Assembly: GCA_001566295.1 (NCBI GenBank)
Contig: KQ964249.1
Span: 2,666,001 to 2,730,000 of the forward strand
DNA: 64,000 nt
Direction of reading: 5' to 3'
Source of the DNA: Microdochium bolleyi
Taxonomy: Eukaryota; Ascomycota; Sordariomycetes; Xylariales; Microdochiaceae
The translations under genes were made by a program, and so were the position numbers. Each line of letters starts with the position of its first letter. The first letter of the stretch is position 1. The notes below the pieces were generated by a model. It saw only the letters and a program-made list of their open reading frames with translations, was not told the DNA's origin and did no database searches. Shown here piece after piece: positions 1 through 10,321 of the stretch.

Positions 1-189
1 ACACCTTGTTCGGGTGCGAACAGCTCATGTGATGCATATCACGACATCTAGGTACGTGCACTGCGATCACGATGTTGTGTACATACTACTGATCACGTGT
101 ACAATATTCGCCATATTCTCTATGTATATACAATTTTATTCTTGTTCCCACCTCTCATAGCATAGCGACGATGCAAGAGAGCTATGAAT
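1..189. other. Left-edge flank, 3' side of the BMS1 gene
   Basis: Short AT-leaning sequence downstream of the Bms1 stop codon. It probably holds the 3' UTR and polyadenylation region of that minus-strand gene. No other feature is visible. Confidence 0.5.
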
Positions 190-3100
190 CTACCTCCGCC
201 TCTTGCCGCCGCCGCCCTCATCAGCAGCGGACCGCTTCTTGCCCTCCTTGCGCCAGTACTCCTGCTTCTCGCGCTTCTCGCGCGCCTCCTTCTTCTCGTT
301 CATGTCGGCCATCTTCTTACGGAAAGCGGCGCGGTTCTCCTCTTTCTTGGCGCGCCGCTTCTCGAGCGAGTCCTTGCGTATCGTCGTGAGCTTCTGCAGC
401 AGGTCGCGCGCCTTGCGCTCCTCGCCGCCCAGCACGACCGCGCGCTTCTGCATGTACGTCTGCTTCTTCTGCGGGCGCACCTGCACGATCTGCGACTTGT
501 ACGGCAGCTCGGCGGCCAGGGCGCGGGGCACTTTGAGGGGGTTGAAGTGCCGCGTCGCGCGCTCGACGGTGCGGTACTTGGAGTTGCGGTCCTGGGGGGT
601 CGCGATGCCCTGGTCCCGTCGGACCTCGCCCGTCAGGCGCATCGGTTTCCACCCGCCGAGAAGGTTTGTCACGACGTTGTAGAAGCGATGGGGCTTGATC
701 GGGTACCAGGCGCGCAGGAAGACTAGGTCGCTCATGAGGATCTTGTCCTCGAAAGTGGCGCGGAAGTGGCCCTCGGGCTTCGCCAGGGCGCGCTTGATTT
801 GACCTCGGATACCCGAGACCGTCTTGATCGAAGCGCCCTCGAACTTGGCAATCTCGAGCGACGTGTTGAACATGTCCTTAATAAAGGCCGTGTTCTTGAA
901 GACCTTGTATGGCGCACCGGTGAGCTTGAGCTTCTTGACGATCTCGGTCGACTCGTCAACGCTGAGCACCGTGCCGGTCGCGGCGATGCGGAAGCCAGGA
1001 ATAGCCCCGGAGAAGGAGTTGAAGCACGTGAAGCCCGTGTTGGGGGCGATCAGAGGCCCGTAGAAGGTCGCGAAGCAGTGCATGTGCTCGGGCGTGTACT
1101 TGAGCATGCGGTTGCGCGTGCGTGAATCCGAGATCGCGTAGATGGGGAGTGTCTGGAATCGTCTCCAGCCCATCGAGAAGATCAGTGGGTCGTTGGTCTT
1201 GAGAATCTTCTTGTGCCATCTGTGTCTCTTGAGGCGCACCTGGACGAAGCCGAAGCGGTCCTCAGTGGGAGACAAGCCGCCCAGGATGATCGGCATCTTA
1301 GCCTGGAAGTTGTTGACAAACTCAGCCGGGACGCCTTCGATCACTACCTTGGCGTACTTGCCAGCCTTGAGACCCTCAACAGCGATCCTCTGTCGCTCGT
1401 CAAGAGCCTCGAATTCGGCGTTGTTGATGTCGAGCTGCTTCTGGATCATGGCTTTCTGCGCGTCGTACCAGTCGTCCTCACCGAACTCGCCATCATCGCC
1501 GTTCTCTCTACGAGCGTTCGCCTTGTCATTGTTGAAACCCTCGCGATCCTCTTCCTCGAACCGCAGTTTGAGTTCCTCCTTCCTCTTGGCGTTTCTCTGG
1601 CGCTCGGCTTCGAGATCCTCGGCTGGCTCGGCCTCAGGGACAGCCCCAGGCTTGAAGGACTCACCAGTCTCGAGATCTTCAAAAGCACCATCGCCCTCGT
1701 CGTCGTCTCCTTCACCACCGTCCTCGTCACTGTCGCCAAAGCCGCTCTCGTCGTCGTCATCCCCGCCACCGCTCTTGCCATTGAGAGTAGCCGAGGTGAA
1801 ACGCTGGCGCAGCTGCTCGATGTTGTCTGACAGTGACCACTTGGCGGCCAGGTCCTCATAATCGTACTCTGGAACGGCGCGGTCTTCGGCAGAGGCGCCC
1901 TCCTTCTCATGCGCGGCTTTCTTGAAGAACTCTTCGTCGTCAGAACCCGCCTCAATGTCCTCTTCCACTGGTTCGGCCTCGACCTCGCCCTTCCACCTCC
2001 GCAGCACCTCATCAGCCGTAATAGACTCGTTGTACATGAGTCGGGCTAGATCAGCGGTGCGATAGGACGGTCTGCTTCCGTGAAGCTCCTGCGCGCGGGA
2101 GGACAGGTTCTCTTTCCACTTCAGAGCAGCGATCTCGTCGTCATCAAGATCCTCGTCATCCGACTCGTCGTCCTCATTGTCCTCGTCGCCGGACAGCGAG
2201 CCAAGGTCGGAATCACTGTCGGCGAAAGCCAAGTCGTCCTCGCCGTCGTCTTTGGCGTCCTTCTGGAACATCTTGCCGAGCTTCTTCTCATTGAACTCCG
2301 GGACCTCGTCATCAGAGTTGAAAGCATCGTCGTCCTCGCCGCTCACGAAGCCCTCGTCATCAAGTGGCTCGGCCTCCGTCCCGTCCCTGTCGGCGAATCG
2401 CGGAGTTCTCTGGTGTTTTCTACCGGTGTCTTCTTCCTCCGCAATCTTGGAAATCTTTTCGCCACCACGGAATAGCTGCACGCCATCATCGGTCTCACCC
2501 AGCAGGCGTCTCTCGGCTTGAAGTCCGATGATCATCTCCTCGCCCTCACCGCGCTCGACATCTCCTTCACCGTCCTTGTTGAATGTGAATCCCTTCTCGC
2601 GGGTGATCCAGATGGCGTCGCCATCGATCTTGAGGCCGCTGCGGTCGGACATAGGGGCATGGAGCTTCTTCTCTTTCTCGTCAAGTCTGCGCCTGTTGGA
2701 CTTGCCAGTAGCCTTTGCAAGCGCAGCCTCCATGGCTGGCGTGGGACACGGATCAGGCAGGGCCTCAATGCTGGACACTGCGAAATCTCCCATACCGGGG
2801 ATGTGCACGCGCTGATTCGTGGCCGAGAAGTTTGTACCACGGAGATAGCCGGACAGCACAATCGAGCGGTCGCATTTCTCGTCCTCCTCGATCTTGGTCG
2901 GGTGCGTGATGTCGCGGAAGCTATCGATGACGGTGTATGGGTGGGAATTTCTCCAGATCAGAGGTCGCGGGTTCTTCATAACCGACAAGAACCTCGAGAG
3001 GTTGTGGATTTCGCGATCGGGGTAGCGACCGTTGATGACACCGGAGAGATAGAACAGGTGAGCGCCCTGGTACAGCTCGCTCCAGAGGCGGTGCTTCAGC

Positions 3101-3790
3101 CTCTTCTTCGCGTCTCGGAGTTGCTGCGGCTTGCGGAAGAGGTCGAGGTGCGTGAGCACGCCGAAGACATTTCCTGGCATACCCGTGGCAGCCAGGATGT
3201 TGAGAAACTCCATGGTCTCCATCTCGAAGCCGTAGTTGCCGTCAATCATGAGGAGGACAATGTCGGCGACCTTGGCAATGTCGACCATGGCCTCGAGTTC
3301 GTTGGGGCATTCTAGGAACGTCAGACGCTGCTTCTTCGAGGTGACCACTGTAATGGGGCCCTGGGGCTCGGAGAGCGTCTCCTTGGCATAGCGGCGAACG
3401 AGTGACTTTAGCAGTGTAGTCTTGCCAACGCCAGGAGGGCCGACGATGGTGACGAGTCTCGGCGGAGGTTCATCGGGAAGTCGGTCGACGAGCGGGACGT
3501 GCAGGCGCTTTTCCTTGATCTAAGATGCAGACGACTGAGGTCAGCAGGCTTCCTTTGTAATCTGCGACAGGTTGAAAATGTAATTCTTACATCGCCAGAT
3601 CTTGCAGCAGCTCTCTGAAGCTTTCCAGGATTTGAAAAGGCAAAAGCCTTAGGGTTCTTCTCTGTCGCAGAAGTTAGTACCAAGTTTGCGAAAGAGCAAC
3701 GCGGCTGTGTACAAGCATACCTCCCGAGTGTTTCGCTTTGTCCTTCTTCTCCTTGCCCTTCCGATGCGGCTTGTGCTCCTGGTCCGCCAT
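190..3790 (-). CDS. BMS1: Bms1-type GTPase, 40S ribosome biogenesis (SSU processome)
   Basis: Three exons, 3790-3721, 3661-3591 and 3519-190, joined in frame at GT-AG introns, give about 1,156 residues, the usual length for Bms1. The N terminus is Lys-rich. A P-loop GPPGVGKT sits at about residues 74-81, followed by the circularly arranged GTPase/AARP2CN region. A long Asp/Glu/Ser-rich middle and the conserved C-terminal DUF663 block come next, and the protein ends in a basic KKR/KRRR tail. In the family, Bms1 binds Rcl1 and U3 snoRNP in the nucleolus and is needed for early pre-rRNA cleavages. The ATG at 3790 was chosen because only the two short upstream exons supply the conserved basic leader and complete the P-loop domain. 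Long reading frames on the opposite strand are shadows of its acidic, Ser-rich codons. Confidence 0.93.
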
Positions 3791-4244
3791 GGTAGCGTTG
3801 GGGCAATGTCACTCGAATAGAGCAACACTTCACAAGCAGTACCGATGAAGCTGACAGCGAGACAGAGTGCAGCGCATCCGTCGCGCGCCTGGCCAAAAAA
3901 AATCGGAGGAGGGTCCTTGTTCGAGCTTATCGATTGTGTGGCCAAGGCTGGACAGGGCGCTTCTGCACGGCCGATCGGGCTGTGTGGGGTCTCCAGATGA
4001 GTGGATCAAGCACACTCTCGTGTGCTGTATGTACCGAGTTCACGATGGCTCAACAATGCGAAGTCTTCCCTTTTACAATAGCGGTCTTGTGAGAACTTAT
4101 TGGGGAGATGTAGCTGTGCAGCTGGTGTCACCATAGTTGGACCTGCGTTGGTGCCGTCGATGAACAGTCTTATTGCGAGAGCTTTCTGTCCCAGACCGAA
4201 CTGAGCCCGTTCATAACTAGAACCCAACGACGGTGGTGGACGCA
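3791..4244. other. Intergenic, BMS1 promoter side
   Basis: About 450 bases upstream of Bms1 and downstream of the small minus-strand gene. I see no gene or RNA here. It presumably contains the Bms1 promoter. Confidence 0.4.
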
Positions 4245-4712
4245 TCAACTCCCTCTGGGCGCCGGTACATCATAAATGGTACCACGCCTCCGCGACCATT
4301 CCAAATGCCGACGGATTTTGGCCCTCTGGCCAGGAGCAGGCTTCTTGGAAAGGGTACCTTTGGGTGCACGCCACATGTTCCACTGAGACACATTGCGCCC
4401 ATCGGCATCGAGCACGCCCCCGCCACTGAAGGCTGGAGAACGTGGCACAAGATATTCCTTGATGTAGGCTAGGCTGAGGCCGCGCGCATCAATGATCTTG
4501 TGCTCGCCGTCGTCATTCACGTGGAACACGCCCTTGTCATCAATCATCATCGTGTCTCTTAGTTCTTGGAGAGGAATGCTTTCAGTTCCCAACTGGGTAG
4601 CTGTGCTCGGTCTAGTTTCTCGGTTCAGGGAGTTGTTGTCTGTGTGATAGTCTAGTGGACGGACTGATATTGGCAAATGTACTTTGCGGTCAGCTGGTGT
4701 ATGGCCAGACAT
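4245..4712 (-). CDS. Hypothetical protein, 155 residues
   Basis: An uninterrupted ATG-to-stop frame of 155 codons. I do not recognise the family. The product has no signal peptide or membrane segment. It has a mixed, globular-looking centre (motifs MMIDDKGVFHV and IIDARGLSLAYIKEYL) and a basic C-terminal third containing KIRRHLEWSRRR. Composition is balanced rather than the Ser/Arg/Pro bias of most shadow frames in the window, and no overlapping gene explains it, so it is probably real. An upstream exon or a second intron cannot be excluded. Its neighbours, Bms1 and the proteinase inhibitor, suggest no function. Confidence 0.5.
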   Translation of the reverse strand: MSGHTPADRKVHLPISVRPLDYHTDNNSLNRETRPSTATQLGTESIPLQELRDTMMIDDKGVFHVNDDGEHKIIDARGLSLAYIKEYLVPRSPAFSGGGVLDADGRNVSQWNMWRAPKGTLSKKPAPGQRAKIRRHLEWSRRRGTIYDVPAPRGS

Positions 4713-5226
4713 GCGTTTAATTCGATGCTCTCAATAATCACTGCTGAAATTCAGAAAAATCAGGAGCAACACGTTGGGATAAGCATCTCCTGGAGAGAAT
4801 GCTGCGGAAGTGCGCGGCCAATATTGCATATATGGTACGGCAACTGCAAGTCGTCCTCTTGTCGGGCATGCACCAACATTCAAGCCGACGTTCGCGTTGT
4901 CGGAGTTGACCACCCCACCACTTGACTCCGAGACTGTGAGGGGCCAGTCGCAGTCCAGGCTGTCGATAAGGTGCTTGAGCATGACGTAGACCGCCCACGG
5001 CTGCCTCCCTCCCCACCTGCCCCGTCTCGCGTAGCTGTGGCAGTCGCATGATACCTGTGGCTGCAACCTGCTTCGTCTTCGCCGCCCGACGATACATAAG
5101 TCCATGTCGAGTCCCTTGCTGTCCCGTCTTCAACACATCTTTTCATCACAAGTCCCAGCATACAGACGCAGCCTCATTCCGAACCTCCCACGTCAACGTA
5201 GCCTACATTCAACAACAGTCTTCAAG
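4713..5226. other. Intergenic, divergent promoter region
   Basis: About 500 bases between the 155-residue minus-strand gene and the plus-strand proteinase inhibitor gene. The plus strand just before the inhibitor ATG is rich in C and A, as expected for a fungal 5' leader. No other gene is seen. Confidence 0.4.
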
Positions 5227-5634
5227 ATGCCTTCCTACATCGTAAGCAGCAGCAGCAGCAGCCTGGTGGAAGCCCTTTGACCTTCTTCCAGGGGCCCGTG
5301 ATGCTGACAACCATTCCGTTGAACAACGACAGGTCACTTGCAAGGAGGACGCCACTCCCGACGATGTCAAGGCCCTCAAACAGCAGGTCAGAGACCAGGG
5401 CGGCAACATCACCCACGAGTACAACTTGATCAAGGGCTTCGCGTAAGTTCCATTCCGGCCACAGACGCGCTCCAGTCACCACAGCCGCAGCCAGACCCCT
5501 CCCTATCTGTCCGTGCTGACCAGGAAACAACTCAAAACCGCAGTGTCACCTACCCCGAGGATGCTGTCCAGACTCTGGAGAACCACGAGCACGTCAAGGC
5601 CGTCGAGGCCGACCAGGAGGTCCGCACCCAGTAG
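5227..5634 (+). CDS. PBI2: Inhibitor I9/Pbi2-type proteinase B inhibitor
   Basis: Exons 5227-5241, 5333-5442 and 5544-5634 splice in frame to a 71-residue protein beginning MPSYIVTCKEDATPDD. Yeast Pbi2 is of similar size (about 75). It matches the propeptide-like I9 fold: an N-terminal beta strand (SYIVTCK), a helix (DDVKALKQQV) and a C-terminal strand and helix ending HVKAVEADQEVRT. In yeast, Pbi2 binds and inhibits vacuolar proteinase B (a subtilase) and takes part in vacuole fusion. There is no signal peptide, in keeping with a cytosolic protein. The first exon encodes only five residues, and the first intron begins GTAAGC and runs directly into an AGC microsatellite. Confidence 0.9.
5245..5262. 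repeat. (AGC)6 microsatellite at a 5' splice site
   Basis: Six perfect AGC units start within the GTAAGC donor of intron 1 of the Pbi2-like gene, so the repeat abuts the 5' splice site. Confidence 0.9.
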
Positions 5635-6718
5635 AGGCCAGGTCGCAGAACAACCAGGCTGCACTCTAGATCGTCACGCGTAGAACAACACCTAAGCAGA
5701 CAGGCTACATCATGCACGCTCTTGTGCTCCTATAGATCGTCGTAATACACGCATCAACATTCCCTTCATACGGGAGCAATTCGTGCTCAGATGACTTGAG
5801 ACTGATACCCCGCGCCTTGCGTGAGCGAGGGTTCAAACGCGACATCTCGGAGTGCGGGGCAGCCAGGGTTGAGCTGCTAATCTGAGCGGCATGTGATTGC
5901 GTCGCCAAGTGTTGTCCTCTGTGCACAACCGACCTCTCTCACGGCGTGACTCTTATGGAAGTTTTTGATTGATTGCTGATGCCAGTCGCAGCTGGCAAGT
6001 TGACCAGCAGTATGTAAATCCCCGTATACGCATCCGTGAGCCGTGATGGCTGCACGATATAGTCATGGATCGCCTGATTGAAAGTGGCAGCTTTGAGGCC
6101 CTGCGGCCTGTGGAAGACCCTCTACGCCAAGTGCAGTTCCTGCAGTCATAACAGTTGCGATTCCGCAATAGCATGTCCTCGTATGTCCGGCTATGGTTGC
6201 TGACTTCACCGGGATGATGAGCGACTCTGGACTTTGCTACCATGAAGAGCAGGACTGATGCTGGACTGGGCTGGGCTGAGCTGAATGGATTAACGTGCAT
6301 CCCGCACTAGCCCCCGCACGCAAGGCCCGGGTCGATTCCGGAACACAGGGAGCGCGTGACCAGCATCCATGGATCTGTGCCGTGTCGACTCAACGACAAG
6401 GCCCTGTCCCTGGCATGTTACTGCATGATACCTTTGACGAGCCACTGCCGAGCAGAGGCCTTCACCGACAATTGCTTGAAGTTCTACATTTTTTGACTCT
6501 GAGCATTTACAATCATCACCTCCAGGACCAGGAATGCCACAGACTTGAGCTCACGAAGGATCGCCCAACGCCGATCTGGACGCTGACTCAAAAGCCGCCC
6601 CAGCCCACTATTCCGGTCATCGGCAACGGCTTATCAAGGATCGCTCCTCCGCATCACAAGCCCGTGCTCCAAGTCCCACCCGCTCCTGCTAGACTTCGCA
6701 ACACCACAACATGCCGTC
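5635..6718. other. Intergenic, upstream of the mitochondrial kinase gene
   Basis: About 1.1 kb between two plus-strand genes. It holds the 3' UTR of the Pbi2-like gene and the kinase promoter and leader. I find no further gene or RNA. Confidence 0.4.
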
Positions 6719-8201
6719 ATGAGGGGCATACGCCTCCCATTGAGATGTCCCAGCGCATCTAGAAGCATCCTCGCCCGGCATGGCCCGGTGAGCACACGCC
6801 TGCGGCCAGTCTGCCGCCGCTTCATGGCTACCTCCCACGCCACGGGCACCTCGCCGTCCGCCCACGAATGGTCACATCCGCCCACCACTGCGGCCGTGAC
6901 GGACGAGGAGATCACCAATCTGACCAGCAAGCGCCAGCATGCGCTGAGCCTGGCTGATCTAGTCAAGTATGCCCACCACTTCTTGTCTCGCTCTGCTTGC
7001 TCCATCCTCGCGTCATCCCAGCTAATTCAAAATCGCCCGATTCTCCAGACACGGCCGCCCGCCGCTTTCATCAGAAGCGCTCTTCTCCTCGGCAAACTTC
7101 ACCCTCTCGCTGCTCCCGATCCGCCTCGCCAACCGCATCCAGGCACTGCGCAACCTACCCTTCATCGTCGTCTCGAACCCAAACATCAGCCGCATCTACA
7201 ACAACTACCTGCACTCCCTCTCGACCCTGCTCCCTTGGCAGCACCGCACGATATCCAACCTCGACGACGAGATCCGCTTCACCTCGGTCCTCGCCGACCT
7301 TGTCGCCACCCATCAGGACACCATCCCCATCCTGGCCAAGGGCTTTCTCGAGTGCCGCCGCTATATAAGCCCGCACGAGGTGACCCGGTTCCTCGATACC
7401 CATCTGCGCACGCGCATCGGCACCCGGCTCATCGCGGAGCAGCACATCGCCCTGCACTACAGCAGCGTGCCGCACTTTGACCCTGCCGCCAGCCCGACTC
7501 CGTGCCCAGAGCACCCGAGCTATGTCGGCGTGATCGACACGGCGCTGTGCCCGGCCGCCGTCGTCGAGTCGTGCGCAAACTTCGTCGCCGAGATCTGCGA
7601 GCTCAAGTACGGCGTGCGGCCCAAGTGGGTCATCGACGGGGAGCCAGACACGACGTTCGCCTTTGTGCCCATGCACCTCGAGTACATCGTGACCGAGCTG
7701 CTCAAGAACGCCTTCCGCGCGACCGTCGAGAGCAGGCACAGCAGGGAGCCCATCGTCATCACCATCGCCCCGGAGCCCGCGGGCCACGCAGACCCGAATA
7801 GGGAAGGGCACGTCACGCTCGAGCCCGCGGCCGAGGACAAGGGCGCGTTCAAGTCCGAGGACATCTCCCCGCTCGACGACAACGCCCCTGGAGTGACGAT
7901 CCGGATCAGAGATCGCGGGGGCGGTGTCAGCCCGGAGGTGCTGCCGAACATATGGAGCTACAGTTTTACCACATTCAGCGAGGAGGACGAGATCCCGGGC
8001 GTCAGCCACGGCAGCCAGGACGCGCTATCGGTCATCTCGGCGGCCAGCGGCGGCGGGAGCTCCATCGCCGGTCTGGGTTACGGCCTGCCGCTGAGCAGGG
8101 CATATGCCGAGTATTTTGGTGGGGGTATTGGCATGCAGAGTCTATACGGCTGGGGTGCGGACGTGTACCTGAGGCTCAAGGGCGTCGGGAGCATCGGCTG
8201 A
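6719..8201 (+). CDS. Mitochondrial branched-chain 2-oxoacid/pyruvate dehydrogenase kinase
   Basis: Exons 6719-6966 and 7049-8201 give 466 residues. The intron (GTATGC...CCAG) restores the family signature LADLVKHGRPPL. The first 35 residues are Arg/Ser-rich with few acids, fitting a mitochondrial presequence; an internal ATG at 6824 is an alternative start. The BCDHK N-terminal helical domain (around LPFIVVSNPNI) is followed by a GHKL ATPase domain with N-box ELLKNAFRAT, G1 box DRGGG and G2 box GLGYGLPLSR. Enzymes of this family phosphorylate the E1 alpha subunit of pyruvate or branched-chain 2-oxoacid dehydrogenase and switch it off. FVPMHLEYIVTELLKNA is closer to BCKDK than to PDK as I recall them, but the substrate cannot be settled here. 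Converges on the RRM gene. Confidence 0.9.
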
Positions 8202-8858
8202 CGTTCGGTCAGCCACAAGATGATTCAAGGAGCTGCACTGGAAAATGGAGCAAAATACCGTCTTGATGCTGGAGGTATGTCCAGGATTCTCATTTGCCAT
8301 TGTTTTATAAACGAGGCTGGCCAGCCTGAGGAGGATATGCCATTCTTCTTGCTACTTCTTAAATCAACGGGGCGAAGGATATATCTCCGAGTCGAACGGG
8401 AGTTATCGGAATAGCTGTATTTGCTTGACGCTGACAAGACATTACAAACATGCACCTGAAAGTCACACCATGGTCTTAACGCGGTAGACTACAATTCATG
8501 AAAAATTCGTAAAGCTGTCTTGTTCATCAAGTTCATTCCTGAAATGTCAATTCGTGGAAAGAATGTAACTGCCAAAAGCTAAACAGCACCGTTGAGCATC
8601 TGTGCCTATGAGCATTCCTGTCGAAGAAATGGCTCAAGCTATGACACATTCGCAGTGTACTACTATGTCTCAGCATTGCCGAACTTTCTTTTCGCCAAAA
8701 TTGATTTCTGGTCTTATCTTGTTTGCCTCCTCAGCTGTCACTTTCCTGCCCGCCCACCGCCCACCAGATACGAGCGCCTTTTCAGAAGGGCTCACATCGT
8801 GATGTAGAGGATGCGGAAGAAGAGTCAGTCGAACATCCGGCAGGCTGCTGCTGTGTAT
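8202..8858. other. Convergent intergenic region
   Basis: The 3' ends of the kinase (+) and RRM protein (-) genes face each other across about 650 bases of AT-leaning sequence. Only the two 3' UTRs are expected; no gene is seen. Confidence 0.4.
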
Positions 8859-10321
8859 TTAGGCAGTTGTGGTAGCAGCAGGGGTGGCGGTGGTGGCAGG
8901 AGCAGCGGTCACCTTCTCCTCCTCGCCAGAGGTGGCATCGGCAGGAATGTTGGCCTCCTCGTCGGTCTTGTCGGGGCTATCGATAGCGACCTTGACAGCG
9001 ATCTCGCGGCCCTCAATCTCCTTGCCATTCATCTGGGCGACAGCCTTCTGCTGGAGCTCCTCGGAGGCAAGGGTGACGAAGCCGAAGCCACGACCCTTGC
9101 GAGCCTCGCCACGAGCCTGCAGCTTCTTGATCATGAAGCGAGGGATGGGGCGGAGAGCGATCTTAGCAGAGGAAGGCTCGAAGTCCTTGAAGAGCTCCTT
9201 GAGCTGTTGTCCGCAGGCGTTAGCAATTCTGACCCTCAATTCGATATGCAGAGGGATCCGATTTGACGTACCTTCTCCTCGGTCAGGTCGTAGGGGAGGT
9301 TGGCAACCATGACCTTGTTCTTGGAAGCAATGCCGTCGGCGGGCGGTCCACGCTCACGCTTGGTAGGACGGGCGTCCTTCTTAGCCTTTGTAGATTCAGT
9401 CTCGTCAGTCTTGTTCGCGTTGGTAATGTCCTTCAAAGGCTTGTGAACCTCAGTGTCTGCAGCAGGAGTCTCCTCGGCAGTAGTGGCCTCCTCATCGGCA
9501 GGGGCATCCTCCTTTCCATCCTGTGTTGTCATGTGGTCAGCATCTGCTCGACTTTGTGTTTTCATTGACGGACGGGTATAACATACAGCTCGGGTGCGGC
9601 CGCCACGGGCAGCGCGGCCACGAGCACCACGGCCCCGGCCACGGCCGGAGCCACGAGCACGATCACCACTGGCATCGTCGGTCTGAGTACCCTCCGTCTT
9701 CTCGCCAGCAGGCTGGGGAGTGCGCGCGAGCTGGACAGAGACCTTGCGCTCAAGGATTTCCTTGCCCGAGAGCTCGGCGATGGCACGCTCGGCCTCGGAG
9801 GGGGTGGAGAGGTCGACAAAGGCGTAGCCTACAGGGCGGTCGGTACGGGGGTTCTTGGGAATAGAGACCGACTCACTATATGAGCAAGATGGTCAGCATT
9901 TCTAATTGGATATGGTGTGTAGTGCACAACACGGATCAGATGAGGCTGGTAGCGTGTGCCCGACCCTGTTTCGTGCATGGCCGCCACCCTTGCCAAATCT
10001 CTTCGTGCGTCTCTCGGACGTGGTCATCTGGGCAGGGACAGTGCGCCAAGCCAGCTCTCGCGTGTCTGAATTTCTCCTGGATACATGGACATCATGCTCA
10101 GGGAAGATGAGGACTCACACAAGGTAGCTCTTGAAGAACTCTTTCAGCTCCCCCTCGGTTGTCGCGTATGCGAGGTTGCCGATGTACAGGCGGCGACCCT
10201 CGGCGGCACTGGCGTGGACGGCATCTTTGTTCTCGTCCTTGCCGGTGAGAGAGGTATTGCTCAGGGCGTTGGTGACATTGTCGACGACAGTCTCGGCGGC
10301 TTCCTTGACAGCGGTGGCCAT
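8859..10321 (-). CDS. Two-RRM RNA-binding protein with an RG-rich linker
   Basis: Four exons, 10321-10119, 9875-9587, 9520-9272 and 9203-8859, join in frame to 361 residues. RRM1 begins RRLYIGNLAY (RNP2) and contains the RNP1-like PVGYAFVDL. It is split by intron 1. An Arg/Gly-rich stretch (RGRGRGARGRAARGGR) and an acidic/Thr linker lead to RRM2, with KVMVANLPYDL and KGRGFGFVTL. The C terminus is an Ala/Thr-rich tail. Intron 3 carries a textbook GCTAACG branch site. The architecture suggests an mRNA- or rRNA-binding protein whose RG region may be methylated. I cannot name a yeast counterpart with confidence. The start at 10321 is the only ATG preceding RRM1 in frame. Confidence 0.88.

Noticed and set aside
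184..726. Plus-strand frames opposite the Bms1 C terminus
   Set aside because: Leu/Arg/Ala-rich antisense of Lys/Glu-rich Bms1 codons.
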